A DNA stretch of 64,000 nucleotides from Combretum micranthum (lineage: Eukaryota; Streptophyta; Magnoliopsida; Myrtales; Combretaceae), in assembly GCA_024138025.1 (NCBI GenBank), contig JAMXBD010000206.1, positions 62,001-126,000 of the forward strand, given 5' to 3'. The position numbers were made by a program, and so were the translations under genes. Each line of letters starts with the position of its first letter. The first letter of the stretch is position 1. Positions 23,300 to 35,156 of this stretch are shown here, one piece after another. Below the pieces are notes generated by a model, which was not told the DNA's origin, did no database searches, and worked only from the letters and a program-made list of their open reading frames with translations.

Positions 23300-26200
23300 A
23301 TGGATTTAGAAACTTTTAAAGAATTTGATAAATAATTCCCAGGGTTTACTATAAACCCTCGAAATGTCGACTAGGTTTAGCATCTAATGGCTTAAGCCTT
23401 TTTAGCAATATGAATAATGCTTATAGTATGTGGCAATGGTAATGATATCTTATAACTTTTCACCATGGAAATGTATGAAACATACATTTCTGATGATGAC
23501 TTTGTTGATACCGAAAACTAGGTCTCCTAGAATGGACATTTGTGGTTTCCTTCTACCATTGATTAATGAATTGAAAGAGTTTTAAGAACAAGGAGTTCAA
23601 ATAAATGATGTCGTAGCTAGAGATAGTTTTAAAATGCATATAGCTAAGTTATGCACTCAAATGGTTTCCTTGCATAAGGTGATTTGTCTGAGTGGAGCAC
23701 TAACAAGTATAAAGCATGTACTGTATGTAAAATGGGTGCTTTTTTGGTACCATTGTAGGATAAAATTGGGTATTTGGGTCATAGATGTTATTTGACTAAT
23801 AACCATCCTTGGCCTCGTAGTAAAAAATTTAATGGGTAATGCGAAAATCAATCCCCTCCAAAGGAGTTTTCAAGCAAGAAAATCTTAGTACCATTGGAGC
23901 CTGTAATGAGCTAAGTTTGGAAAACCTCAAGGTAGGAAAAAGAAATTGTGTCACTTTAGTAGGCAATTGGACTAAGAAAAATACCCTTTTGTACTTCACT
24001 ATTGGTATAAGTTGAAACCGTGTCGTAATCTCAATGTTATGCATATTAGGAAAAATGCACATAAAAACACCTTAGGCACACTACTTAGCATTAAAGGAAA
24101 GATCAAAGATACAATAAAAGCACGTAGGGATCTAAAAGAATTAGGTATATGAAAAGACTTGCACTTAAAATAAATAAGTAACAAAATAAGAAAACCTCTG
24201 GCATGTTACACATTATCAAAGGAGGAGAAGAAAATATTTTGCAAGTTCCTTAGCTTTATTAAGTTTCTAGATGGATACACTTGACATATTTCTCAATGTG
24301 TTAGAGTTGAAGAAGGTAAAATAGTTAGCTTGAAGAGCCACAACTATCATGCTCTAATGCAACGGCTACTCTATATTGATGTGTGTGGTTTTCTAAACAA
24401 AGATATTTTAGGAAAAATTACCGACTTTGTTGAATTTTTTCGTGAGTTATGCTTAAGGATTCTTACAATAGAGGTATTAGAAAATCTTCAAAAGAAATTT
24501 GCTTTAACATTATGTTAAATGCAAATGATTTTTCCACCAACATTTTTCGATGTAATGAATCACTCAACGGTCCACTTGCCACAAGAAGCTATTTTAGGAG
24601 GGTACGAACAATATTGATGGATGTATCCAATTGAAAGATATAACGATTTTTCTAAAATATTTTCATTGACATCCTTTATTTGAATGTCATTAGGTTTCTA
24701 GGAAAACTAAAAAAGAACATCCGCAACAAAGCTCATTCAAAGTGTTCAATTGTAGAAGCAAACATTGTTAATGGATGCTTGAAATTTTTTTCAATATATC
24801 TACATGGAGTTGAAACTCAATTGAAGTGGATAGATAGATATGATGTAGAGATGATGTCAAGTCAGTTTGCATATCAACCTTCTCACAAAACATTCAATTA
24901 TTTGGTCATAAGGCATGTAGGATACTTGATTAGGATGAGCAATAATTTTTTCATTGGTATGTGCTTCACAATTGCAAAGATAGTGATTTTTATTTGAGGT
25001 ATATATATATATATACAAACACATGCACATATCACTTACACAAAATTTATTTTATATATTTTAACCATTATTAATATATTTATAACTTTTTAGTAAACAT
25101 GTAAGCTTACTCTTAAGGGAATCTATGACCAATGTGATGAAAAGATAAAAAGAAAATCTCTTTTGTCGTTTCAACAAAATGTATATCACTTCTCTTGATA
25201 AATTTATGCTATCAACATAAATTGAACAAATTTATTTTGCTTGCATAGATGAGGCAGCTGCACAAGGAGAGCTCAGAAAAGGCACAAAAGAATTATACTC
25301 TTTAGTACACGTTGTCACGATTCGATTCGGGTCTGGAACTGGACCCAAATCGTCGGTCCCTGTTTCCATAAATGGTGGAATCAAAACCTAACCTATGGGA
25401 GCCGGTTCGATTCTCGATTCTTAGGAATTGCAAGTTTCCACGGTTTAGTTCCGGTTCTAGAGGAACCAAGAATAGTGAAATGGAAAAAATAAAAAAACTA
25501 ATTAAATAATTTACTTAATTTAACTAAGAAAAAATACAAAATAAATTTTTAACTTGAAATAACATTGAGTCTAACAATAATTGTTCATAGCTTAGTTAAA
25601 AGAAATTTTACAATTATGTATTTATTTATATATAATCACTTGCACTTTTTTAGTTATTATATTATCGATGTGATACTATAAAATATTCAGCATACAAATA
25701 AGTCCCAACAACACAAAAATAAGTCACATATTGTTAAGAAAGAAAGTCGACTTTGGTTAGAAGTCTATATAAATTTAACAATATATGACTTCAAATATAT
25801 TTATTATTTGTATTATTAATAATAATACATTAAATATTGTGAATAAGAGATAAATTTTTTATTATTCATGCGAAAGTAGTTTTAAATATTTGTTTTATAA
25901 TTACAATTTTTTAATAATTTTCTTTCCTTTCTTTCTTTCTTTTTTTTAATAATTTTTATAACGTTAAACCGTGAGAACCACCAATTCTGCCGATTCTCAA
26001 CCTGTTTTTGAACAGGCGATTCCAAAATCACCGAATGATGTGGTTTTTAGGGGTGGAACCATGAGGACTCACCATAACCGACGAGTCATTTATCGGTTCG
26101 GACCTGCTATTCCCGGGTCGATTCCCAATCCAAGAACTGCTGGTGATGAGTCTAGTCGATTCCTGATTCGGAACCGACCCATGATGATTTCTACTCTTTA

Positions 26201-26600
26201 GCATAATTTATTGATATTTGTGTTCATTATTATTGTGAATGTCTAATAAATGGTGTAAAGTTTCTTCTAGAAGATTTTGGTAGGCATTTGGTCACTCAGA
26301 TAGTGCTATTGTTATGGAAGAAGAGTATAAGGAAATTTAATCAACTTTTAATAGTTTCATGACATTCTTAGCTGTAGTATCCTAATAATTTTCAAGTAGT
26401 ATTATTTAAGTGTAAATGGTATGAACTTGAGCAAAACAAGCCTATTTGCATTGATAAGGATTACATTAGTGTCAATATAACCAAGACATGGTACAAAGTT
26501 CCATATCTACTTGCATAAGTGATTCAAGCTTTTTTATATTGCTAACATGAAACTAGGTGGCAATTGGAAAATTACACAAAGAGCATAGCATTGCCTCCAA
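23300..26600 (+). pseudogene. CACTA (En/Spm) TNP2-type transposase, decayed and split
   Basis: Plus-strand text follows the Transposase_21/TNP2 family in order through frame changes. N-P-R-N-V-D and S-M-W-style text is near 23350-23440, P-L-I-N-E-L-K-E-x-x-E-Q-G-V-Q at about 23560, and G-H-R-C-Y-L-T-N-N-H-P-W-P-R near 23780. R-N-L-N-V-M-H-I follows at 24020, then A-R-x-D-L-K-E-L-G-I, and the most intact part K-S-H-N-Y-H-A-L-M-Q-R-L-L starts at 24330. After that come F-P-P-T-F-F-D-V-M-N-H near 24530 and W-M-Y-P-I-E-R-Y near 24620. A DUF4216-like tail follows at 26390-26570, with I-I-F-K-C-K-W-Y-E-L and L-G-G-N-W-K-I. A small hAT element at 25306-26193 interrupts the join. Many stops make it non-functional. 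No CACTA terminal repeats were located. Confidence 0.85.
25306..26193. mobile_element. Non-autonomous hAT (GGTTC-array family) in CACTA
   Basis: It starts TACACGTTGTCACGA, matching TAGACGTCGACACGG of the 15107 element at 11 of 15 bases. It ends ATGATTTCTA and is flanked by CTCTTTAG on both sides (25298-25305, 26194-26201). GC-rich ends with GGAACC/CGGTTC motifs surround an AT-rich non-coding middle. The CACTA transposase reading resumes at the other side of the target site, which proves nesting. Confidence 0.88.
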
Positions 26601-28202
26601 AGTTTTTTATTTTAGAATTCTCTTAATGTTTTACAATTTTATTGAAATCATATAATTAGGTTCCTCAAATGATTGTTACAACTTTCAACTTTAACACATG
26701 AACAAATTCTACATATTATAGAACTTATAATCAAATTCGATAGGTTATTTATTGTATATCACAAAAGAATCATCAAAGCACAACTAACTCATCAGCTCCC
26801 CTATTTTAGCCATGGTAATCTAATCATTTCGTCACTTTTCTATTAGCTAATTGGTTTGTGGTTCTTTATTCACTCCTTCCTATTTTGGTATGTACTTAAC
26901 CAACAATTAATTATCATCTTTAGTCACATTCAACTTCTGTTTTAAGCATCAATTGATGAGTTTTCATAAAACAATTTCAAGTCATACATTATATATACAA
27001 GTTTGTGCATGATCCTATCCTAACATAATGGAACATTAGCCATAAGATGCGAATACGCATCTCCTCCAGCTATAGGCATCATTTGTAGCAACAAATTCTT
27101 CCATTATCAACCACTATTGATTTACATAACACATTATCTTATGAATGATATGGAATACAATTATTGTAGCAAAATTTCTTTCCAATCTCTTATTCATGAC
27201 TTTTATTAGTACCTACTACCTTTATTTCTTCATGAATTAATCTCTTTGTGGGTCACAAAAAATTCGTTTTAACATGCTTGCTTTGAAAATAAATTGCATA
27301 TGAATAAAATAAAAAGCCTTACATAACCCAAGTCCAATTGTCCAACCCTTCGGTCCATTTACCAAGATACAGTAATTGTGTGAGAGAGAGTGTGTGTGTT
27401 TGCTTTTTTTTTTTTAAATACTAATAAAGAGGGAGGTAAATATTTAATACTTTGAAAAGAGAGAGAGAGAGAGAGTTTTGTTTCCTTTTGTTCAAGAAGA
27501 AAAGGCAACTGTGACACTGTCAGAAAGCCACATGCATTAATTACATACATATGTATTTATATACTACCAAAGTTACTTTTAACATAACTTCCATGTTTCT
27601 TTTTTATATAATATAAGTTTGTTTTTCTATGCTCTTCAAGAGAAAAAAAAATACATAATATATGCAATAGATATATATATATAGAGTAATAACTAATAGA
27701 TTAATTTTTAAAAAAGAGCTTTTTATTGATAGATTGCTTTTTTTCCTCTCCCTTACTATATCTATTTACTATTATTAAGCTAATACCTTTATTTGACTCC
27801 AAAAATTTAACCTTAAGTACAATAGTTTTTTTTTTTCCTACCACATTATGCCTTTTAAAATTTTCTCTCTCTTCCACTTTCTTTTAAATGACTGCATTAT
27901 AGTTGTTTCTCTCTCTTCTACTACAATATATGGTTTCCATTTTCCCCACTCTCCATTCTTAGGTGATTGCTATTTACTACTTCTCTTTGCCTTCGTCATG
28001 CATTTTTCGTTCTTACAAACAATATATTTTTTAATTGAGCTTTTCGATTTACCTTTTTATGAGTTAAAAAGGCTTTGATTTTTTTATGGACAGAAGAGTT
28101 TAGAACTTTAGTCTCACGATTTGGCACATTCTAATTTATCATTCCAGGTTGATGTTCCTTCTTTCGTTCAACTATGATAATTCTATAAGTATGTGTTTTA
28201 GC

Positions 28203-28241
<39 letters not shown>

Positions 28242-28690
28242 CACCACCACCCCACCCACCCCCCCCCCCCCCCCCCTTCCTTTAATATTATGATTAGTTT
28301 AAATGGATTATCAAAATTGACATTTCAATTTTCAATTGATTTTTTTCCTATTTCCTTTTAATAAAATAGAAAAGCTTCAATCTTTTATGGACTTGAGAGT
28401 TTAGAATCTTAAACTCTAGTTTTGATCAAGAAAAGCTGTGTTAAAATCACAATGATGTATATTTTATTGACTGCATTAGAAATTTTTTCTCACAAATACC
28501 ATTGTTGCTCTTTAGGTTGATGTTACTTCTTTGTTGTAACTATGATGATTCTGTAGGTATGGAATTTATTTCTCTCCTTTTCTTTTCTTTTTTTTACTCC
28601 CTTTTATATTATTATTATTATTATTTTGAAGGATTACCAAAACGGACATATAAATTATAAACTATTTTTTCTTCTTTTGATCAAACTTAC
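26601..28690. other. AT-rich intergenic DNA, no gene recognised
   Basis: Contains (AG)n at about 27455-27474, T-runs, and the CT/C tract at 28206-28276. Small ORFs at 27359-27550 (minus) and 27848-28078 (plus) lack motifs. Two similar phrases (TTAGGTTGATGTTACTTCTTTG and CAGGTTGATGTTCCTTCTTTCG, about 28147 and 28514) suggest an old ~370-base duplication. Confidence 0.45.
28206..28276. repeat. (CT)17 then (ACC)n then C18
   Basis: A CT run (28206-28239) is followed by ACCACCACCACCCCACCCA and 18 consecutive C (28259-28276). It has the same order of simple repeats as 20164-20223. Confidence 0.9.
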
Positions 28691-29634
28691 TAGGGATAAC
28701 CAGGTAACTCTATCATACAAGGTATCTACTTGGACCTTATTCAATCAAGTAGAGTCCAAGTGAGTATTAAGATCACAAGGTAAAATATGAGTACAGATTC
28801 TCCAGAGCACGCTCTCACAAGATAAAGTGTAGGTATGAGGTATGCATACTCTGTATCCACTATGCGTACTCTAATATATAGAGCATACAAGTTTCAGTTT
28901 ATCATGCATTTTCCTATTTAATTATATAAAATTATGTTATTATATAAGATATAAATAATAATACTCCATTTTTTATTTTGTGACTACTTTTATTCAAGAT
29001 TATAAATTAAAGACTACTTTCGAAAATTTTTATTATTTAAGAAATTTGTACTGTTTTATTTTGGAAGAAGTTGTAATGTTTAATTTAGAAGAACTATGAT
29101 TATATGCATGTACTTGAACTCCCAAATTATATAAATTTGTTTAATTTCTTTTAAAGTTGATTAACGACATAGTAGTAGGAGAAATTTTTAATTTTACAAT
29201 TTGCTATAAGTTCTACAATTTCATTTAATAGCACACAAACAAGTTTTCATGTACTTGTTACAGGTTTAAAATTTTATGTATAAATAAATTTCGTATATTG
29301 GAGGACATATGGTATTAACAAATTATTTTCAGAATTCCTTTCCACATATTATTTATAGCAAATATATGAAAATTAGGTGATTTTAAATATTACATGAAAT
29401 CATATCTAATACTATAACTTAAAGTTTAAGAAAGAAAGAAAAAATATAGAGACTTCATGGAAAAATCTAAAAGTTCCATCGACTATCCTGTATCCTACAA
29501 TTTTCACAAGGTACAGGGTGAGTACGAAGTATTACAAGGTGCGTTCCGAGTACAAAATTCGATACCTTGTACCTTGCAAAATAAGATATAAGTAGTAGTT
29601 CATATCTTATCCACCATGCACCTACACACCCCAA
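28691..29634. mobile_element. Probable non-autonomous hAT with ACAAGGTA arrays
   Basis: The left end starts TAGGGATAACCAGG (Ac-like) and the complemented right end starts TTGGGGTGTGTAGG. Flanks AAACTTAC (28683-28690) and CTACTTAC (29635-29642) agree at 6 of 8 bases. Both subterminal zones carry repeats of (A)CAAGGTA and GAGTAC, for example near 28708, 28777 and 29508-29575, in both orientations. The middle is AT-rich without ORF. Ends are less certain than for the other hAT copies. Confidence 0.55.
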
Positions 29635-29642
29635 CTACTTAC

Positions 29643-30378
29643 TTCTCTAATCTTGATTCGATGCAAATTTTGGTTTTTTTTTAATTAAATGTTTGTTTAT
29701 TTTGTGTAAATCTAATATCTAGAGAACACTATTAGATGCAGAAAGCCTATTAACGCCATATAATAATACCAAATTATTCCTGTTAATAGTTTTGTTTACT
29801 CCGTATAATCCACAATTGGATAACAATGCAGGATACAGAAGGTCTTCAAATATCTAGTTGCTAAATAGATAAGATAATTTTAACTATTCAACATTAAATT
29901 TTATGTTAACCATTTCGCGAGTATAGATTTTTGTAGAGACTATGATTGTTTTCTACTTTTTTTTCGTCATGATTAATTCGAAAATTGCCTTTCATCATTT
30001 TGTGATCTATTGCGATGGTTTTCTTTTCCTAATATCCAAATGGCATTGATAATGATGAAACAAAATAATGAGAAAAGGTGATGCTATCTTTCTTTTAAGT
30101 GGTAGCATATGTAATATTTTAAAATAATAAATATTATTTTCATATGACTCTATATGCACAATAAATGCGATTTAACATTTATAATATACTATTTTATTTA
30201 TGTATTTGTGTGAAATAAAAATCCCCTTATATTTTAGAATTGAATTTATTGCTTTCAAAGTTCATATTTTCATTTACCATCTATAATTTAGTCAAAAGAA
30301 ATATCAAATATATCAATGTCTTTGATATAGTTAGTATGTTTTATGCTACTAAATATTCTTTTATTATGTTTTTTTTTT
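29643..30378. other. AT-rich intergenic DNA, nothing recognised
   Basis: No ORF with a motif and no clear repeat. Confidence 0.5.
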
Positions 30379-30694
30379 GGGAAAACGTTTCTTTTCATAC
30401 TTGAACCTTGGCCAAGTGGACAATTAGGTATCTAAACTTTCAAGAAGATTAATTTCATACCTAGTCAAACTTTTCTTACCAATTTTTACTACATCACTCT
30501 TTTATCGTCTCTTGAAGTACTACCTCACTCTTTTATTGTCTCTTAAAGTAATGGGTATATGTCAAGCAATGATTGGATGAGGTAATGAAAGAGATACGGA
30601 AAGTTTAACTAGGTATGAAATTGATCTTCTTAAAAGTTTAGGTACTTGATTGTCCACTTAACTAAAGTTCAAATACTAAAAAAGGCTTTATCCC
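30379..30694. mobile_element. MITE C, ~90-base inverted repeats
   Basis: The left arm starts GGGAAAACGTTTCTTTTCAT and the complemented right arm starts GGGATAAAGCCTTTTTTAGT. Both then share ACTTGAAC...AAGTGGACAAT, TACCTAAACTTT-AAGAAGAT and AATTTCATACCTAGT-AAACTTT. The flanks are T-rich and do not allow a target duplication to be read. The centre also has a short direct duplication, CACTCTTTTATCGTCTCTTGAAGTA-like (about 30493 and 30527). Confidence 0.75.
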
Positions 30695-31227
30695 TTTTCT
30701 CTTTTCTGCAAGCACTGAGATTATCCTAGAGGCTATGATCTTAGTGAGACAATGTTGTCATTTACATTTAAGTGGTTTTTTTTTTTTCCTTTTTCCATAA
30801 AAGCAAATCCAACTATTTGCATCTAAATATTAAATATAATATCTTTATTTTTTCAATGAGTACTAATTAGTGAAGAAAGCTTCACCTTTGGTGTATTATA
30901 AACAGTTAGCCAAATGTATATGAATAACTAAATATATATATATTAAATATATTATAAAAGACAATAAAGTGGAGCTTATAGAGAAAGACACAGAATTTTA
31001 TTTCATCCTCTTACCTTGCGTGGTAATACTTCGAAAGGTAAAAAGAAGAAATGATTAACGCTGAAGCATAATTAGTTAATATGATGCATCAATATTTGTG
31101 TTTTGGTGGTGTGGCACCTAGAAGTGACTCTAAAATCTTTACAATAAGTTTAATTTGCCATTTTTATTTTTATTTTAGGAATTTAACATTTATTATTTTA
31201 TAAGTTGTCATTTTTCATACATTATCT
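30695..31227. other. AT-rich intergenic DNA, nothing recognised
   Basis: No gene or repeat recognised. Confidence 0.5.
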
Positions 31228-31235
31228 CACCAACT

Positions 31236-31710
31236 TACAGTCTTCCACTCCTCGGATCGAGTCTGAACTGGGACCCAACCTGGACCACCACCGGCAATTA
31301 AAGGGATGGAATCTCCCCATCGAAGCAGTTTCAAACCGACATTAGGACCCATCGGGATGGCGGGTCCTTGTTGAGTCTTCGAAGTGGACCAACCAGAACC
31401 GGCGAGTCTAAACCGTCATACCCAAAAAAAAAAAATTATCTTTAACAAAATGTATTCATCATTTTTGTAGTAACCAATTCATAATTTTTTCCCTTTAAAT
31501 TAAGTGTAAAATGCATTTTTTGACAATTTTATCTTTGCTTTGGCAAATCAATTTTTTTTTTTTTTACTTTCTGGAGAAAAATTATCCTGTTCCGAACCAT
31601 GAGACCCGCCCTGTCATGTCGATGGGACGGTTTCGGGTCCTCCAAAATTGGAACCGGACTCGGTGGTTTAGGTCCCGGTTTGGACCCGAACTAGATCCGC
31701 AAGAAGTCTA
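31236..31710. mobile_element. Short non-autonomous hAT (GGTTC-array family)
   Basis: The left end TACAGTCTTCCACTCCTCGG aligns without gaps with the 25306 copy up to GTCTG-AACTGG-ACCC. The complemented right end starts TAGACTTCTTGCGG. GC-rich ends with GGACC, GGAACC and CGGTTC surround an AT-rich core containing an A12 and a T13 run. No clean 8-bp duplication could be read (CACCAACT against CCTACACA), so an end may have been altered. Confidence 0.7.
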
Positions 31711-31852
31711 CCTACACATATATTTTAATTGCGCTAAAAAAAATTAACACAATAAGACATGTCTTCTCATATTTGCTATTTTTATTTTTATTTTTAGGTG
31801 CAAATACTCATGCAATTTTTTATGGTTGACATTTTTTATTAATAAATGATGT

Positions 31853-33825
31853 TGTAACGCCCTAAATTAAAGGTATTACAAGTTGCCACGTGTTCTTCTC
31901 TTATTAACAACACGCCAAAGCTATAAAATACTAAACAAAAAATTATACCAAAATATCATCACCAAAACTCACTCATAGATTACTTTAAAACATCACATAA
32001 AATAATCCTTCTAGAAAAGGTAAACTATTATAAATCCAAAACTACATATCATCAAACCAAATAAACCTAACAAACTAGTCTCATAAAGTTTCCAGTAACC
32101 AATAACATAAAAATAAACTCCATATAGTATTTCATATCTCTCTCCTATTTCCAATACTCAACATCTACTGGTCCTCAGTTGGATAGCCAAGTCCACTATC
32201 AGCATCCCCATGATCTATATATAGATCATAACCGGATAAGTCATAAACAACATCATCTTCACCTGTACTTGAAAAATAAAGGAATGAGCAAAAACGTCCA
32301 TTACGCCATACCATAAACAAATACACATGAACATACAACATACACATATCACATTCAATCCTAAACAAATGCAAAGAACACAAGTTATTATTTTTAATTA
32401 GCCAAGCAAACAGCACAGTTTAGAACCATTTGCAACTAGTCCTAAACCCGGAGTAACTCATGACCCCAATTAACAAGCCTTTATATAAAATACTTAATAT
32501 ACATATACTGATGTTGGGTGCTCCCTACATATCGTTACGTACCATCGTAAGGCTTGGCACAACTCATAATCTACCGGAATAATCTCCAAATGCAACTCCA
32601 ATAGGGAAAACAATACACAATGATCATCAGGGCATCTCGCTGGTATCACAATCTGCATGGTCTTTACTAAACAAAGCTAAGCGCAAGCAGCATACTTTTC
32701 AATTATAATCAAGATAGAATATAGTTAATTTATTTTTCTAACCCTACGAGCACAAACAGCAAGCAAGGTAAGGTCGAACCTGATTTAGCTCTTTCACAAA
32801 ACTCCAATAGCATCAATCCTCTTAAAAGATTCTAAACCCTAATTTCACCAGAAACCTTATCATCAAAATATATTAAATCAAAATCCAATTTCACATTCAT
32901 AATTAAACCCTAACCCTAAAATCCACAATTTCAAAACATAAGATTTACAATATTAGATCTACACACCTATTTTCTAGAATCACCAGACAACGAAACCCTA
33001 GAACGCAGATTTCTCCAAAATTCCTCAAAACCCTAAATTCCTCAATCAACAATAATTCAACTATCAGAAAAAGATTCCTTCTTTAAAATAACAAAAACTA
33101 TCAGAAAAGATTCCTTCTTTAAAATAACAAAGATTAAAATGGATTCATACTTACTTAAAGATTTAGATCTCACGCCTTCCTAACTATAGAACCAAATCAC
33201 CGATTACAACCTAGGTTTTTTTATCTCCAACGAAATTGTCTCCAATAACTTGATTTCCTCAAAAGCAATATGAAACAACCTTTAGAACCAAATGTAATCA
33301 TAAACTCAACCAAAAGAGATTTGGGAAGAATTCTTACCTAGAATTTACCTCAGGTTGAGCTATGAAGAGATAACTAAAGAACTTAAGTATTTATATAATA
33401 CTTAGGAAACCCTAGCACAAGAATGATTGTTTCTTTTGTGGAAATATAGGCTGGAATTAAAGCTAGCGACTCATAATTGGCTTAGACTTGAATGAAGAAG
33501 CAGAACCACATAAGCTGGCATAAAGCCGGCGGCTTTGACACCTAAGCTGGCAGCTTTCTCCTATACGATGCCATCCTTTACAAATTTGATTGAAAATCTT
33601 ATGAAGCTCCAAAGCTGACACAAGGCCGACAGTGCTCCAATAAAAGCTAGTGGCCTTGCACACCAAAGCTAGCGACTTATAGTCGGCCTAAGTTCTCCCC
33701 ATCATGTTCTTGGCGAACGACTTTCTCGGATTCAATTTCAACTGTCAAAAGACAAAATTACCCTCTTAAACAATAATATTTTACATTACTATCCTTCACT
33801 ATGATTTATTTATTTGTATATTACA
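31853..33825 (-). mobile_element. Solo LTR, Ty3/gypsy (Tekay/Del-like), 5-bp TSD
   Basis: The 1,973-base block starts TGTAACGCCC and ends TATTACA, and is flanked by GATGT on both sides (31848-31852, 33826-33830). TGTAA...TTACA are inverted ends, as in LTRs. The minus reading would end GGGCGTTACA, a common Tekay/Del LTR end. It also has a good TATA box (TATATAAATA, about 33388-33397), which supports minus orientation. No PBS, second LTR or pol domain is present, so this is a solo LTR. Between 32830 and 33410 it carries at least five AAACCCTA telo-box motifs. Between 33455 and 33690 it carries a series of AAGCTGGCGGCTT-like repeats. Confidence 0.85.
33455..33690. repeat. AAGCTRGCGRCTT repeat cluster in the solo LTR
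   Basis: Six to eight degenerate copies of AAAGCTAGCGACTT / TAAGCTGGCAGCTTT / AAAGCCGGCGGCTTT lie in about 235 bases, several being self-complementary around AGCTGGCAGCT or GCCGGC. They sit in the U3 part if the LTR is read on the minus strand, upstream of its TATA box. Confidence 0.75.
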
Positions 33826-33830
33826 GATGT

Positions 33831-35148
33831 CTAATTAAAAATTCTAATAAGATATTTAAATTTATTTTTGTACTCATGTCACAGATGCGTCATCTGCTAG
33901 TTAAATATTATATAAATACTATTTAAACTTTTAATGGCAATATGAAGTAACTTATACTTTTATATTAAGTTTTTTTATTAGCAACTTTCATCCATGTTGC
34001 AATCTTTATAGTTTTTTTTTTTTTTCTTTTTCATTATTTTTCTCTTTCTATTAATATTATAATAATATATTACTTTACAATATTTAAGAAAATGAATTTC
34101 ATTATTGATATCCGACATTTTAAAACATCTTATTTGAATGTATTCATATCTAATTTAAAAATTACAACTTATCTTAATGATATTAATAATATGCTTAGCA
34201 AAGAAATGGTACCTTTTATTTATTGTTTTTCCTCTCTTTTACTTTAAATTGCATATTTAAGATGGACGGTGAATTTCTCGTTGATTATCCTTTGATTTGT
34301 ATAAAGAGGAGTATTGCTAAAAAAAGTGATATAGATCCTATCATTAGATGAATTTTATGACATGAAAAAAATGAGCTAGACTTTGATTATTTTTTTATCC
34401 AACAATGTTATACATATTTTTTTCTTTATTTAGTAATATGAAAAATAGTTTTAATTATAATTATATTGATGATCGCATTGGTCCCCTACTACACCATAAT
34501 AATAATAATAATAATAATATGAAATCAAATCTAAGTGGTACTACAGCTACATTGAATATGAAAATTCGAACAGAACTACATAACAATCCACACTGTAGCA
34601 TTAACTAACGAATAGTAATCCTCAACAAGGAATGGGATAAATTGATAATAACTCTATCATTTATCATAATGGTTTAAACTGAATTTTGATGGGTTAAGAT
34701 GTTTGTTCCTCTTGTTATTACAAATTTCAACTTGTGTAGCCATTATTGCAACTTTCATCTTGTGTAGACATTTCAACAAACATATTGTATGCAATTTGTA
34801 ATTACTTTTCAAGTGATTGAGAAAAACAACTAGAAATCGAAAAATAAGAGTGAAGATACTTACCCTGCAACAATGATTTAAGCATGAGGAAGAATTTGAA
34901 GTGGAATTTTTGTTTGTTGATGAGAGTATTTGAGAGAGTAATTCTTTAGAGAGAGAGAGAGTTTTGTAAGTAGCTAAAGAGGGAGGTATCTTACTAATGC
35001 CATTTAGAAGTCCCATGTGAAATATAAGATTCATATATCACATTTACAAAATGCAATTACTTTATATCTTTAAGTCATTAATAATGTGCAAGAACAATCA
35101 CATTTAATGAATGTGATTTTAATAAATAGTAGATTTGACCTTGAGCTC
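33831..35148. other. AT-rich DNA with possible LTR leader, no gene
   Basis: Contains (AAT)n at 34496-34519. The minus strand of 35034-34850 has a CT-rich leader and a GGGTAAGTATC donor-like site that look like the promoter-proximal part of an LTR. The 125-codon minus ORF there (35034-34657) is low-complexity and shows no domain. I would not call it a gene. Confidence 0.4.
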
Positions 35149-35156
35149 ACTACTAT

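Noticed and set aside
34657..35034. A 125-codon minus-strand ORF
   Set aside because: It coincides with a CT-rich leader and a splice-donor-like site, shows no domain, and looks like LTR leader sequence rather than a gene.
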